Assembly: GCF_000699445.3 (NCBI RefSeq)
Contig: NC_067196.1
Coordinates: 35,236,616-35,300,615, forward strand
From: Schistosoma haematobium
Taxonomy: Eukaryota; Platyhelminthes; Trematoda; Strigeidida; Schistosomatidae
Reading direction: 5' to 3'
DNA: 64,000 nucleotides
This document shows positions 48,501 to 58,025 of the stretch, piece after piece (the first letter of the stretch is position 1; each line of letters begins with the position of its first letter). The translations under genes and the position numbers were made by a program. The notes beneath the pieces were generated by a model. It worked only from the letters and a program-made list of their open reading frames with translations, was not told the DNA's origin and did not search any database.

Positions 48501-49651
48501 TATGACTCTTCCTGGTAATTTAGTGACCTGTTGGGATTTTCGTATGTTATCAGTCAGTAATTTTGCACGTGATCGACTTCGTCAGTTGCATAATCAACCT
48601 TTATTAAGAACAATCGATTTTAACAAACAAGTATTAAACCGTCAGTCTAATCTTGTGAATTGTTTGACTTTACGTAAACAAGGGAATTTGATGCTACCAT
48701 TTATTCAACAGTGTCAAACAGGTTGGTTGTTGTTGTAGCCAGACAAAATAATTTTCGTTGTATATTTGTTCACTATCTTATATTATGTGATTACAATTTG
48801 ACTTTGAAGCACTTTCACAGGTAAAGCTGATGACTATTTAAAAGTTCAACAATTTCGATCTTACCGTACATAATTATTATTCTTACCACCCTATCTATAA
48901 CATAAAATAACATGTCCCATTAATAATAATAAGCTTTACAGATATTGGTAGCTAGCTCTTGCATCACGAGGCAAACTCTAACTAATAAACACATTACGCC
49001 GAGAATAGGAAGCAAACCTAAGAGGAATGTATAACACTCGAAAACGACTGAAAAGGAGAGTCCAGGAAAGAGTTGGTTGGAGAATCCTGGTCGACGCCCT
49101 TTGCTCCCTCTACGAGGGGTAACAGGCGTAATTAAGTAATATTATTTTCTAAGTGAAAAGGTTTTGTAGAGATCGGTTCAATTTGTAGGTTGCATTCATC
49201 ATCACAGATTGATCTCAGTAAGCGTACCATTGAAAAGCAGAGAACATTAAGATTGCAAGTAATGATTAATATTTTACTCTTTTTTCTGTATTCGGTTTTA
49301 GCTCAGCAATTAGTGGACTTTACTTCTATACCAAGTCATTGGTTCGAAACACCAGATTTATGGAGTATGGCTGATTTACATTCTGTACATGATGGAAAAT
49401 TATCAATAACTTTACGTGCATTACTCTTACCATTAGTAGAGCATATATCAATATGTAAACGATGTTTAGCTTGTGGCTTTATTTGTGAAATATGTAAATC
49501 TGGTCAAATTCTTTTTCCATTCGGTCAAGTAAATACCACAATATGTTCCGGTTGTTCAGCTTGTTTTCATCGTGCATGTTTACATTCCCCGAATCCGGAA
49601 ACATGTCCAAGGTGTATTAGACGTGCATTTAAACGAGAACAATTAATTTGA
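33519..49651 (+). CDS. Rubicon-like protein with C-terminal RH zinc domain (multi-exon gene)
   Basis: Proposed exons are 33519-33786, 39273-39416, 40756-41009, 42475-42725, 43840-44258, 46005-46406, 47068-47132, 48428-48725 (or to 48710), 49189-49258 and 49307-49651. Intron phases agree at every join, and the total with the exon at 29801 is a whole number of codons (about 886 aa). The last four exons encode the Rubicon-homology domain: QNNRCAGCGAFIET, KRMRFCEFFGRYFCCVCH, CWDFRMLSVSNFARDRL, ICKRCLACGFICEICKSG, CSGCSACFHRACL and CPRC, supplying zinc-binding Cys/His. AYFEICEFLIGQIEE (exon 42475) resembles a segment of animal Rubicon before the RH domain. In animals Rubicon binds Rab7 through the RH domain and restrains the Vps34 PI3-kinase complex in autophagy and endosome maturation. 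No RUN domain was found. The two 5'-most exons are the least certain; the RH exons are secure. Confidence 0.8.
34380..35450 (-). pseudogene. Gypsy gag-protease-RT fragment in intron
   Basis: On the minus strand, a zinc-knuckle-like CGKLHLRSSCQFCYVRCC (near 35410) is followed by a protease-like GHRLPIIGILNIPL…GPSKLGLKDLRLMD (35100-34940) and an RT start TPRICGDYRFTLN and KIDLKDTYLQIPLDDQ (34690-34490). Stops and frameshifts are present. It is a second decayed Gypsy lineage, and the LINE that starts at about 35480 cuts into its 5' side. Confidence 0.7.
36179..37099 (+). pseudogene. LINE family A endonuclease domain
   Basis: Two frames are needed. The first (36179-36460) has LHIGVFNVRTLCQIGQQ and CCVSETRIQ, the first blocks of an EEP-type (exonuclease-endonuclease-phosphatase) fold. 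The second (36539-37099) has FVVSAYAPTD, VLVAGDFSVQVG, LTWRPSTPNRRWIQIDHTAI and CLDSDQAPI. The family's usual GDFN reads GDFS, and the last motif (SDH) reads SDQA, so catalysis is doubtful. A stop and frameshift separate the two pieces. Confidence 0.85.
37600..38683 (+). pseudogene. LINE family A reverse transcriptase with internal deletion
   Basis: Blocks seen are LKRGRAVGPDGLAPEVFKDG (about 37650), PSDWPQSLIVPMYRRGSKSS, HRGISLTNIVSKILASII, NQAGFRPGRGCIDH, VVFLDLRAAFDS, GQGCPLSPFLFNFIIDLLM and LEYADDIVLF (catalytic DD). AAFDS runs straight into SGVGQGC, so about 40 residues that normally lie between these blocks are deleted. A later frame (38288-38683) carries the C-terminal region (FTYVGSLISPNG, LIYGSETWPL). 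The same deletion is present in the copy at 50.8-52.7 kb. Confidence 0.88.
39419..40755 (+). other. Intron of the Rubicon-like gene
   Basis: AT-rich, with no repeat or exon recognised beyond the flanking splice sites. The 97-codon ORF at 39948-40241 is Phe/Tyr-rich and low in complexity, and I do not support it as coding. Confidence 0.4.
43047..43372. mobile_element. Probable solo LTR in intron
   Basis: Bounded by TGTTAGCGGG and ATTATAACA (inverted TGTTA/TAACA ends), 326 bp. Inside is a perfect 9-bp stem, GCTGATTGG and CCAATCAGC with an 11-nt loop (about 43108-43136), followed by a TATA-like CTATAAATATAC at about 43180. That is a plausible promoter. No exact flanking duplication was found and no internal region remains, so the call rests on the ends and the promoter-like content. 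Confidence 0.45.
45310..45690 (+). mobile_element. LINE 3'-end fragment with simple-repeat tail
   Basis: A G/C-richer start (GGTACGGCCGAGGGTAAAG near 45372) is followed by a pyrimidine-rich stretch, an ATT run (45511-45538), degenerate CTCTAATACA repeats (45541-45590) and an AAATAAATAAT tail. This resembles the 3' end of a 5'-truncated non-LTR element. The family is not identified. Confidence 0.35.
45511..45590 (+). repeat. ATT microsatellite and degenerate minisatellite
   Basis: About nine ATT units (45511-45538) are followed at once by imperfect repeats of CTCTAATACACTAATA. Confidence 0.85.
49000..49140 (+). mobile_element. 5'-truncated LINE (family B) scrap in intron
   Basis: GTCCAGGAAAGAGTTGGTTG followed by GAGAATCCTGGTCGACG and CTACGAGGGGTAACAGGCGT matches the 3' end of the family B LINEs at 50.6-55.3 and 58.8-62.0 kb. 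It lies in the short intron before the exon at 49189. Confidence 0.65.
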
Positions 49652-49998
49652 AAAGACGTTATTAGTTTTATTGGTTTACTTTTTGCTGATGCTTGTATCA
49701 TCACAATTACCACCCTCTTGTCCCCCCACCACACATGTACATCACTGACAACCTCATTATTTCACTTCATTTTATAATCTCAATATCAAAATAGATTAAT
49801 AATCAATCCCTGCGTTTATCTTGTTGATTGCAGCTACTTATTTCTCATTACTGTAAATTTGACATGAAACTTGCCATAAAAATCAGTATTTTATTTTCGA
49901 CGACATACTATTCATTTGAACGAAAACTGTTTTATTCTATAGCTAATATTTTTAGTTATCAAATTTCTGTTAGTCTTTCTATTTCCTCTGCTCAGAAG

Positions 49999-50038
<40 letters not shown>
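49999..50038 (+). repeat. TTA microsatellite
   Basis: An uninterrupted run of about 13 TTA units, about 350 bp after the stop codon of the Rubicon-like gene and possibly in its 3' untranslated region. Confidence 0.9.
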
Positions 50039-50042
<4 letters not shown>

Positions 50043-50633
50043 TAATATTATTACAATTTTTCTACTGCAGTTTGTTACGATACGTAATGCAAACAATTTA
50101 TCGCTATTTATTAATTGATTGAAACATCGAAAAAATGGATAATGACTAAGCTGATTTTTCTCCTACTCTCATGTCTTTCTAATCGTTTTATAATTCACTT
50201 CACGCACGTAATATGGTATATTCGATTGTCTTGAAAAAATCTGTGCAAACTAGATATTATCGACTTTCTTGAATACAATTCAAGTCTGTGTTGTTTTATC
50301 TCTATATAATTGGTGATGAACGGAAACATTATTTGTAAGACCTTAATTTCATGAATTTTGTGTGGGAATAATATAATTTATTCGCCAACTACAAGTCTAT
50401 GTATTCGACTTTCATTATGAAGGCAAACTTATAACATTTTGCGCGACTTCTGAAACTGATGTAATTAAGATGAGATTCCCATCTGCATTCTAGGACATGA
50501 AATTTGAGTGGTTTAAATAAGAAATTACCGCTTTATATGAAAGTGATACTTCCTCAAAGATACAGAACTATCATACGACAATTAACCACTAAAAATTAGT
50601 CTTTTATTAATTTTATGTCTGGTTGATTATGTC

Positions 50634-50794
50634 AAACTCCGCCTGTAGTTTTTCTAAGGCAACTACCGGTCCCCAGCCCGGATAGATTCGGGAAAGATGT
50701 TGCTGTGCTCGCGTTACGAAGAAGAAACTGCTCCACACGCTCAGGGAGTTGTTCTTATGTTATCCAAAGAAGCATGTAAAGCACTCATAGGATG
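50634..50794 (+). mobile_element. LINE family B, 5' part, split by another LINE
   Basis: Starts AACTCCGCCTGTAG, the same 5' end as the copy that terminates at 62004 on the other strand. It encodes an endonuclease start (ETAPHAQGVVLMLSKE). It is cut at 50794 and continues at 52779 with an 8-bp duplication ATAGGATG at both borders. Confidence 0.85.
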
Positions 50795-52778
50795 TCAGTC
50801 AGTCAGCTACAACGTAGGACCAGGCACATATATGCATCGGTCCAAGTTGCCATACCTCATTAGCACAACAAGATGAACACCGGATCCATAGAAGTAGTTA
50901 ATTCAATGATGGTAATATATAAAAGAAAGATTGCATATAAGAACATAGAACAGGAAGAAAGATTTAGTACACAGAAAGAAAGATATGAAGCGATTTTATC
51001 CTCTTAGTTTAAAGGAAGACAGAGAGTGTATACACCGACGCCATTGTGATCGATTCTGAGCCATGTCACCAAGAGTCTCCAACCATTGGTTACGATAGTC
51101 ACGCGAACTCCTACCAATTAGTCTGCATCTACCAACATGGCACAGACCAAAAGTTAGTGACTTCAAGCATTGATGCCACGTTGTGGTTTGGCCGCCCCTA
51201 ACTTTCTTCCAACCATCCCCAACACCAGTTGTCATTGCGCGTCGTGATAAGCAGTGTTCAGGCATACGTAACACGTGGCCCAACCATCTCAGTCGATGAA
51301 GATTCACAACCTCATCAAAGGATTTACCATCGTTCCCTAATACCCTGTGTCTAACCTCATTATTACTTACCCGTGATCCCAGCAGATGCCAGCAATAGTT
51401 CTAAGGCATCTGTCGTCAAATACTAGTAGCTTACAGGTATCTTCGACTCTTAGTGGCCACGTTTCGCTGCCGTAAATTAAAACAGAACGAACTGCCGCGC
51501 AGTATACTCGTCCTTTTATTGATAGACGGATATCTCGCCTTCTCCGTAGGTGACGTAAGTTGGCAAAAGCCAAACGAGCTTTTCGAATCCGTGCTGAGAT
51601 TTCGTCAGACACCAACCCATTAGGGCTGATCAGACTTCCAACATAAGTGAATTTGTCAACGTGTTCGACTACTTCACTCCCTATCCTTAGTTCAGGTGTT
51701 GACGCAGACCAGTCCTGAAGCAACAACTTGCATTTCGAGGGAGAGAAGCGCATTCCAAACATTCTGGCATTTTCTGCTTAGTGCTACCAGAAGACTGCAT
51801 TTTATCAGCGTCTTCACCAAACAGGACTATGTCATCTGCGTATTCTAAGTCGATAAGTGGATCTCCTGTAAGGAGATCAATACCCGAGAATTCAATCGAC
51901 GAGAATGTTATTTCCATCAGTAGGTCTATGATGAAATTAAACAAAAATGGAGAAAGTGGACAGCCTTGACCGACACCACTTGAGTCAAACGCTGCTCGTA
52001 AGTCAAGAAAGACCACCATTGTCGGACACCGATATGTATGCCTGTGTTCTAGAACCTGACGAATGGTGAATGTGTGGTCGATGCAGCCACGACCAGGTCT
52101 GAAGCCAGCTTGATTCTCTCGTGTTTGCAGTTCACGAGTCTTAGTTAGGCGTCCGATAATTATCGAGGCTAGTATTTTAGATACTATATTAGTTAAACTA
52201 ATCCCTCTATGATTGTCACAGGATGATTTTGACCCTCTCCTATACATTGGGACGATCAGTGATTGTGGCCAGTCAGATGGAATTACGTCCAACTCCCAGA
52301 TCTTAGCTAAAATATTAGTCAACCTAATCAATCACTGAAATTGGACCACCATCCTTAAAGACCTCTGGAGCCAATCCATCAGGACCAACTGCCCTTCCTC
52401 GTTTCAGATTAGCTATAACCTTTTGAACTTCTGCTAGATTTGGGAGACCTACTTCAATGTTCCATTCACACTGTCTGGGAATGGAGGGTATTTGTAGAGT
52501 AGCTGAAGGCCAGCTGAACTGTTCTCTGAAATGTTCCGCCCATCGTTCTAAACGTCTGGACTGCGAGCAGATGAGTGTCGCCTTTTTCCGAAATAGTCTG
52601 ACTTACACTTGACTTATTAATTCCAGTTTCTTTTATTAGTCTGCAGAGCTGTCCTGGTAACCAGTGTTCAGGTATATGTAACACATAGCCCAACTATCTC
52701 AGTCGATAAAGATTTACAACCTCACAAAATGATTTACTATCATTACCTAATACCCTGTGTGCAACCTCACTATTACTT
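50795..52778 (-). mobile_element. LINE family A, inserted into LINE family B
   Basis: Minus-strand copy flanked by ATAGGATG (50787-50794 and 52779-52786). Its 3' tail of TGAC repeats lies at 50795-50806. The stretch 50832-52652 is nearly identical to 37398-39218, including the RT deletion between AAFDS and SGVGQGC and the same reading-frame breaks. The RT frame is 52331-51687 and the C-terminal frame 51762-51367, both giving the same peptides as the plus copy. Its 5' end (52653-52778) is not the expected sequence but a second, diverged piece of the family A 3' region. Confidence 0.9.
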
Positions 52779-55314
52779 ATAGGATGGGAATCTCATGGAT
52801 CCAGGCTCATTAAAGCAAAAGAGGAAATCACAGTGAATATTATTCATTGTCATGCACCCACCGATGATAGCGACGACGACAACGATAAAACCCAGTTTTA
52901 TAAGAGGCTAAAATCGATCAGTGAAGTTCTCAGGAAAGTACTTGACCATCGTTATGGGATACCCAAACGCCAGTCACAACGGACAACACCGGGTATTAAG
53001 ATGTCATGGGACGACGTGGACTAGGAGGAAGAAACGAAAATGGTTGGAGATTTGCAAATCTATGTGCATTCAACAAAATGGCTTTATGTGGCACAATATT
53101 CCCATACAAACACAAATACAAAGTTACATGGGTCTCACCGGATCACACGACGGAAAATCAGATAGATCATATTTGCATCAGTAAATAAATTCAGGTCAAC
53201 GGAGAACATAAGAACTAGGAGAGGAGCTGACATACCTTCAGATGATCACCTGGTGGTTGCCAAGATGAAACTGAAGCTAAAATACACTGGACAACAGGAG
53301 AAACAGCATTCAAGACGTTCAGTACAGCCTTCCTTCGACACACTGAAAAACAAGGAATTTGAGATAGCTCTCTCAAGTTTCGAACCTTATAAGATCTACT
53401 GAAAGAATAAGAAACTACTATAGAGGACTACTGGAAAGGAATCAAAGTAGCACCAATTTCAGAGTGTCAATAAGTGCTGGGTCGCAAGAAGTATCATTAT
53501 AAGAAACGGATCTCTATGGAAACCCTGAACATGACTGAAGGAAGAAAGAAGAAGGAGACGATTAACAACATCTGAAGAAGAACAGAGGAAATCAAGGCAT
53601 CGGCCGAATACATAGACACAAACAAGTAAGTGAGAAGGGACATTACAGCCGACAAGTATAAATACGTGTTAGACGTAGACCTGGATAGCAACGATAGCAT
53701 AAAAAGTTGCAAGAGAAGGAAATATGAGACAACCTTATGACACAACGAAGAAACCGTTAGGGAAATATAGTATACCACAAAACATAGTATACAACAAAGC
53801 AGGCAAGTCAATCACTGAAGTTCAAGGACAGGAACAGATGGGTAGAATATTTTGACGAACTCTTGAATAGACCAGCTCCATTGAATCTATCGGATATCGA
53901 AGCAACACACACAGACCTTCCTATAGTTGTCAATCCACCAATCAGGATCGCCATCAGACAAATCAAAAGCGGGAAGGCAGCAATATACCAGCTGGAGCTC
54001 TAAAACCAGGCATAGGTATGACTGCAGACATGTTCTACGCTCTATTCAGGAGGATTCACGAGGAAGAACAAGTGACGGTAGACTGGAAAGAAGGACACCT
54101 CACCAAGATACCAAAGAAAGATCTGAGCAAATGTTAGAGCTACAGAGGCGGCACACTATGTCATTACCGGCGAAAAGTTTTCAGCAAGGTGTTGCTAAGC
54201 CGGATGAAAGATTCAGTAGACGTCCGACTTCGAAATCGACTGGTCGGATTCCGCAAGGATCGACGTTTGACAGTCTTGATGGGACCTTCTTCGATACTAT
54301 GGTGTGAATGTCTGGGAAAATTATCAACATCATACGGAATTTTGACGATAGACTACGCTGCAGGTCGTACGCGAAGGACGATTGACAGATGCATTCCGTG
54401 TGAAGACTGAAGTCTGACAAGGCTGCTTACTCGCACTTTCTCTTTCTTATCATGGTTGACTGGATCATAAAAAATACATCCACATGTGAGGGGAATCACG
54501 GAATACAAAGAAGAACTTTTAATCAACTAGACGATATGGACTTCATAGATGACCTGTTTCTCCTATCCGATACACAAAAACAAATGCAGATGAAGACAGC
54601 CAGTGTAGCAGCAGTCTCTGCATCAGTAGGCATCAATATACACAAAGGAGAAACCATGATTCTTAGACACATTACGGATAATATCAACCCAATCACATTT
54701 GATGGAGAAGCTCTGGAAGATGTGGAATCTTTCACGTACCTGAGAAGCATAATCGATGAACAAGGAGGATCAGATGCAGACGTAAATGCGAGGATTGGCA
54801 ACACAAGGACAGCATTCCTACAGTTGAAGGACATAAGGAACTCAAAACAACTTTCAACCAATATCAAAGTGAGAATCTTCAATACGAATGTCAAGGCAGT
54901 TCTACTGTACGGAGTTGAAACTTGGAGAACTACAACAACCACAATCAAGAAGGTGCAAGTATTTATATATAGCTGTCTACGCAAGATACTCAACATCCAT
55001 TGGCCGGATACCATCAGCAACAGCCTACTATGGGAAAGAACAAACCAGCTTCAAGTTGAAGAGGAATTTAGAGAAAGACTCTGGAAGCGGATAGGACATA
55101 CATTGCGGGAACCATCAAACTGCATCATGAGGCAAACGCTAACTTGGAATCCTGAAGGGAAATGGAAAAGAAGACCAAAGAACACACTGCGTCGGGAATT
55201 GCAAGCAGGCATGGATGGGATGAACAGCAACTGGAAGGGATTGCCCAGCACAGAGTTGAATGGAGAATGCTGGTGAGTGGCCTATGCTCCTTCACGGGAG
55301 TTAACAGGTGTAAG
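52779..55314 (+). mobile_element. LINE family B, main part, degenerate
   Basis: Continues the element begun at 50634. It contains endonuclease ([35 protein letters not shown] block near 53130-53185), linker and RT. The RT reads [18 protein letters not shown] (catalytic DD, near 54550) and then a C-terminal frame to 55276. The first 1.7 kb is riddled with stops, while about 54583-55045 is almost identical to the minus-strand copy at 59085-59548. The 3' end is near 55314. Confidence 0.85.
54452..55276 (+). pseudogene. LINE family B RT C-terminal frame
   Basis: 274 codons open from just before the RT DD motif to the end: [56 protein letters not shown] and [13 protein letters not shown]. It is not a full RT, since the upstream palm and fingers are frame-broken. 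Confidence 0.8.
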
Positions 55315-55579
55315 AAGTAATTCCGACTCACTAGTCCGAAGGTGATTTATTCAGTGTGAGACTTGAAGTTGCGTTTTCTGGATTATATCAGTCAGTCATA
55401 CGCAATGTAGAACCTAGTACATAGGCTTCAATTGAAATTCACACAGTATGTCAGCACAATGAAATAAATTTAACAAGAGAAATCGCTTCTTAGAAAAAGT
55501 AGTTACAGTTATCAGTGGTAGTAGAAAGAATTAAGAATAGGAAACGTGTTCGTGGAATAAAAGAAGTTTAAGATAAGTG

Positions 55580-56170
55580 GTTCATTAATGTAGGCAGTGG
55601 TTGGGCATAGGTAATACATGTCCGATTCACCTCATTTAATGAAGATTTACATCTTTACCAACCAATTGGCCTTGTACTCTTAGTCTAACCTTAGCTTTAT
55701 TCACTCAATAGTCCGGAGATACATGTGATATGTTTCGAAGATACTTGTGATAAAATACTCGTAATCTACAATCGTCTTCCATTCTTAATAATCAGGTTTC
55801 ATATCCATAAAATAGAACAGAGCAAAAAGCTACTCAGTCGACTTCACATGTAACGCAAGCTGGCATAGCCAACTGATTTTGTTAAACCCATACCAAGTTT
55901 TCGTTGGATGCCAGCCAACTAGGAATGAAGAGATTTTAAAAATAATTGTAGTCGATACACTAAACTACGTCTTTCTCTATCACTTATCATTTATTGACGC
56001 AAACCAGTGCCGAAGTAACATTTCGGATTTAGAGAGAGAATCGCACCCTAAACATCCTTTCGTTTTTGTTTAAGGTGATCAAAAGACACAACTTCGTCAG
56101 CATTCTCATCAAATAGAGTTATGTCATCGGCGTACTCCTGATCTACAAGCAAACCTCCTAGTGTAAAACT
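55580..56170 (-). pseudogene. Old LINE RT remnant
   Basis: On the minus strand EYADDITLFDENADEVV (56150-56100) is an RT catalytic block of the family A type. It is followed, with stops, by FYGYETWLLRMED (near 55815) and LVGKDVNLH (near 55650), which match the C-terminal region. It is heavily decayed. Confidence 0.65.
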
Positions 56171-56304
56171 AGACGGTTGATAGGGGGAAGGTACATTTTA
56201 TGTGAGAAGTTACAAAATATGTACATATTACATATACATAGCTTTTAACCTATTTACATATTTCGGTATGTTCTGCAGTCTGAACCGTCTTCTCATCTGG
56301 TTTC

Positions 56305-56844
56305 TGTTATGACCTTGGATGTCTGACTTTTCGATCACACGACTTATCTACCAATCCGAATACGACTTATACGAATCTTCACACTAGGCCAACCAATGAC
56401 GTTCAACCGGTGTGGGCAGTTTAGCGTCCTTATTGGTCCTATGTCCTACGAGCCCTTCCACTTGAGTCCAGAACACAATACCAGCTTCCGAATCAGAGCA
56501 GATCAGACCAGAATCAGAGCAGATCGTTTATTTCAGGCATACTTGGTTTATATATCAATCATACAGACCGCAACGTACCATAAAATAGGAAATAATATTT
56601 GTACACAAATAAGCCAAAAAGTGGCTGTGAATGAAGGAGGCAGTAGTTAATAAACTGAACATAACTTAAGGACCGTAAATCGTACAATAATAAATTATAG
56701 GTCAAAATAAAGCTTATCATAAAAGGAATATAAATATCCATAGTGTAATTGTTGCGTAGTTATACAATAAGAATATTTATAGAATATTAGTCCATGAATA
56801 GTCCTTGGAATTTACCTGTAGTTTAATCTTCACCGGATATAACA
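56305..56844 (-). mobile_element. 3' LTR of compact element
   Basis: 540 bp, TGTTATGACC to GGATATAACA. The inner (right) side touches the polypurine tract, so on the minus strand this is the 3' LTR. A near-tandem ATCAGAGCAGATC repeat lies inside (about 56491-56525). Confidence 0.92.
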
Positions 56845-56890
56845 CCTCCCCCTTTTTTTTTTTTAAGATTCCAAGTTTAGATTCTGATTT

Positions 56891-57790
56891 TTAAGAAAAA
56901 TTATGTGTAACTTTCAATTTTCCTCCTCCGCGAAATAATGTTGGGTCCTTATGTCTCCAAATTACAACTAATAGGACTTTGTTTAAACCATGTTTCTCGT
57001 ATTGACTGGAGAATCCACTAAAAGTGACTAGACGATAATGAACGACTTTTGATTTGAGGTCATTATTTTCAAGTTCATTATGAATCTCATTAGCAGATAA
57101 CGAGTCATTAAGAAAGTCAACGTCTAACAGAATTAAATTAGATTTTTGGCCATCATTCGACTCAGCTGACATATTTCCCTCATTGTTATAAGAAGTTTCA
57201 TCAAAATCATATGCATTATTCTGAGAATCAATGTCTGGCACACTGTCATTAGAAATGGGATAAGTTGACTCAATATAAAATTCTGTCTTCCGGTGATTTT
57301 GAGTAACATCTGGTACAATTTGGTTCATCGTGTTGCTCCAGTTATTTTCTGAATACGAGTCACCATAGCTTTCTCGACTAATAGCACGTGGACCACAATT
57401 TTGTTCGAGCTGACGTTTATTTTCGCAGCTAGACAGTACCAGTAGTGTTTCATTTGATTCTGGACTCTGAGCATCATCTACAGGATCTGGCTCCTGATCA
57501 TCTGGTATTGTCACAACTTCATGTGCATTTAGCACAATATTTTCTTGCTCTGAGCTGGACACGTTACCAATATTACGTTTTGATTCAGGTATAAAAGGAT
57601 TTGAATCCTCCGCAGGATATGCTTCTGAAATGTCCATTACTGCACCATTATCTGCATCATGAATAGATTTCTTATTTTCTGCTTGAATGCAAAGTCTGCC
57701 CAAAACTGTTTCAAATAGCTGTTGTTGGAAGGCCAACATCTTCTGCTGGTGCTGTAATATTAACCGCAACTCTTCGAAAGAAATCGACAT
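56891..57790 (-). CDS. Unassigned 299-aa ORF of the compact LTR element
   Basis: Starts MSISFEELRLILQHQQKM at 57790. The N-terminus (residues about 1-35) is a Gln/Leu-rich amphipathic helix that could form a coiled coil. The middle (40-240) is acidic, Ser/Asn-rich and probably disordered. The C-terminus (245-299) is basic with VHYRLVTFSGFSSQYEK. No zinc knuckle, DTG protease motif or RT motif is seen. By position it stands where gag does and may be a gag-like packaging protein, but that is inference. The ATG is preceded on the minus strand by a run of about 16 A. Confidence 0.6.
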   Translation of the reverse strand: MSISFEELRLILQHQQKMLAFQQQLFETVLGRLCIQAENKKSIHDADNGAVMDISEAYPAEDSNPFIPESKRNIGNVSSSEQENIVLNAHEVVTIPDDQEPDPVDDAQSPESNETLLVLSSCENKRQLEQNCGPRAISRESYGDSYSENNWSNTMNQIVPDVTQNHRKTEFYIESTYPISNDSVPDIDSQNNAYDFDETSYNNEGNMSAESNDGQKSNLILLDVDFLNDSLSANEIHNELENNDLKSKVVHYRLVTFSGFSSQYEKHGLNKVLLVVIWRHKDPTLFRGGGKLKVTHNFS

Positions 57791-57910
57791 TTTTTTTTTT
57801 TTTTGCCAATAATATTAGCTCCAGAAATCACCGGCAATTATACAGCTAATTTATTTCCAAAATCTGAGTCACCACTTGTATTATTATTATTTCTTTGTTG
57901 CCAAATTCCC

Positions 57911-58016
57911 GTCGCCAATTGTTATGACCTTGAAGTTGAGGGTTCAAAACTTTTCTCCACCCCGTCGCCAATTGTTATGACCTTGAAGTTGAGGGTTCAA
58001 AACTTTTCTCCACCCC
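57911..58016. repeat. Two 53-bp tandem repeats at the primer-binding site
   Basis: GTCGCCAATTGTTATGACCT begins at 57911, 57964 and 58017, period 53. Two full units repeat the primer-binding-like site together with the first 13 bases of the LTR edge and a short leader. Confidence 0.9.
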
Positions 58017-58025
58017 GTCGCCAAT

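Noticed and set aside
53497..53811. 104-codon minus-strand Ser/Leu-rich ORF
   Set aside because: It is antisense to the linker region of the family B LINE and has no independent motif.
54523..55020. 165-codon minus-strand ORF
   Set aside because: It is the antisense shadow of the family B LINE RT frame at 54452-55276.
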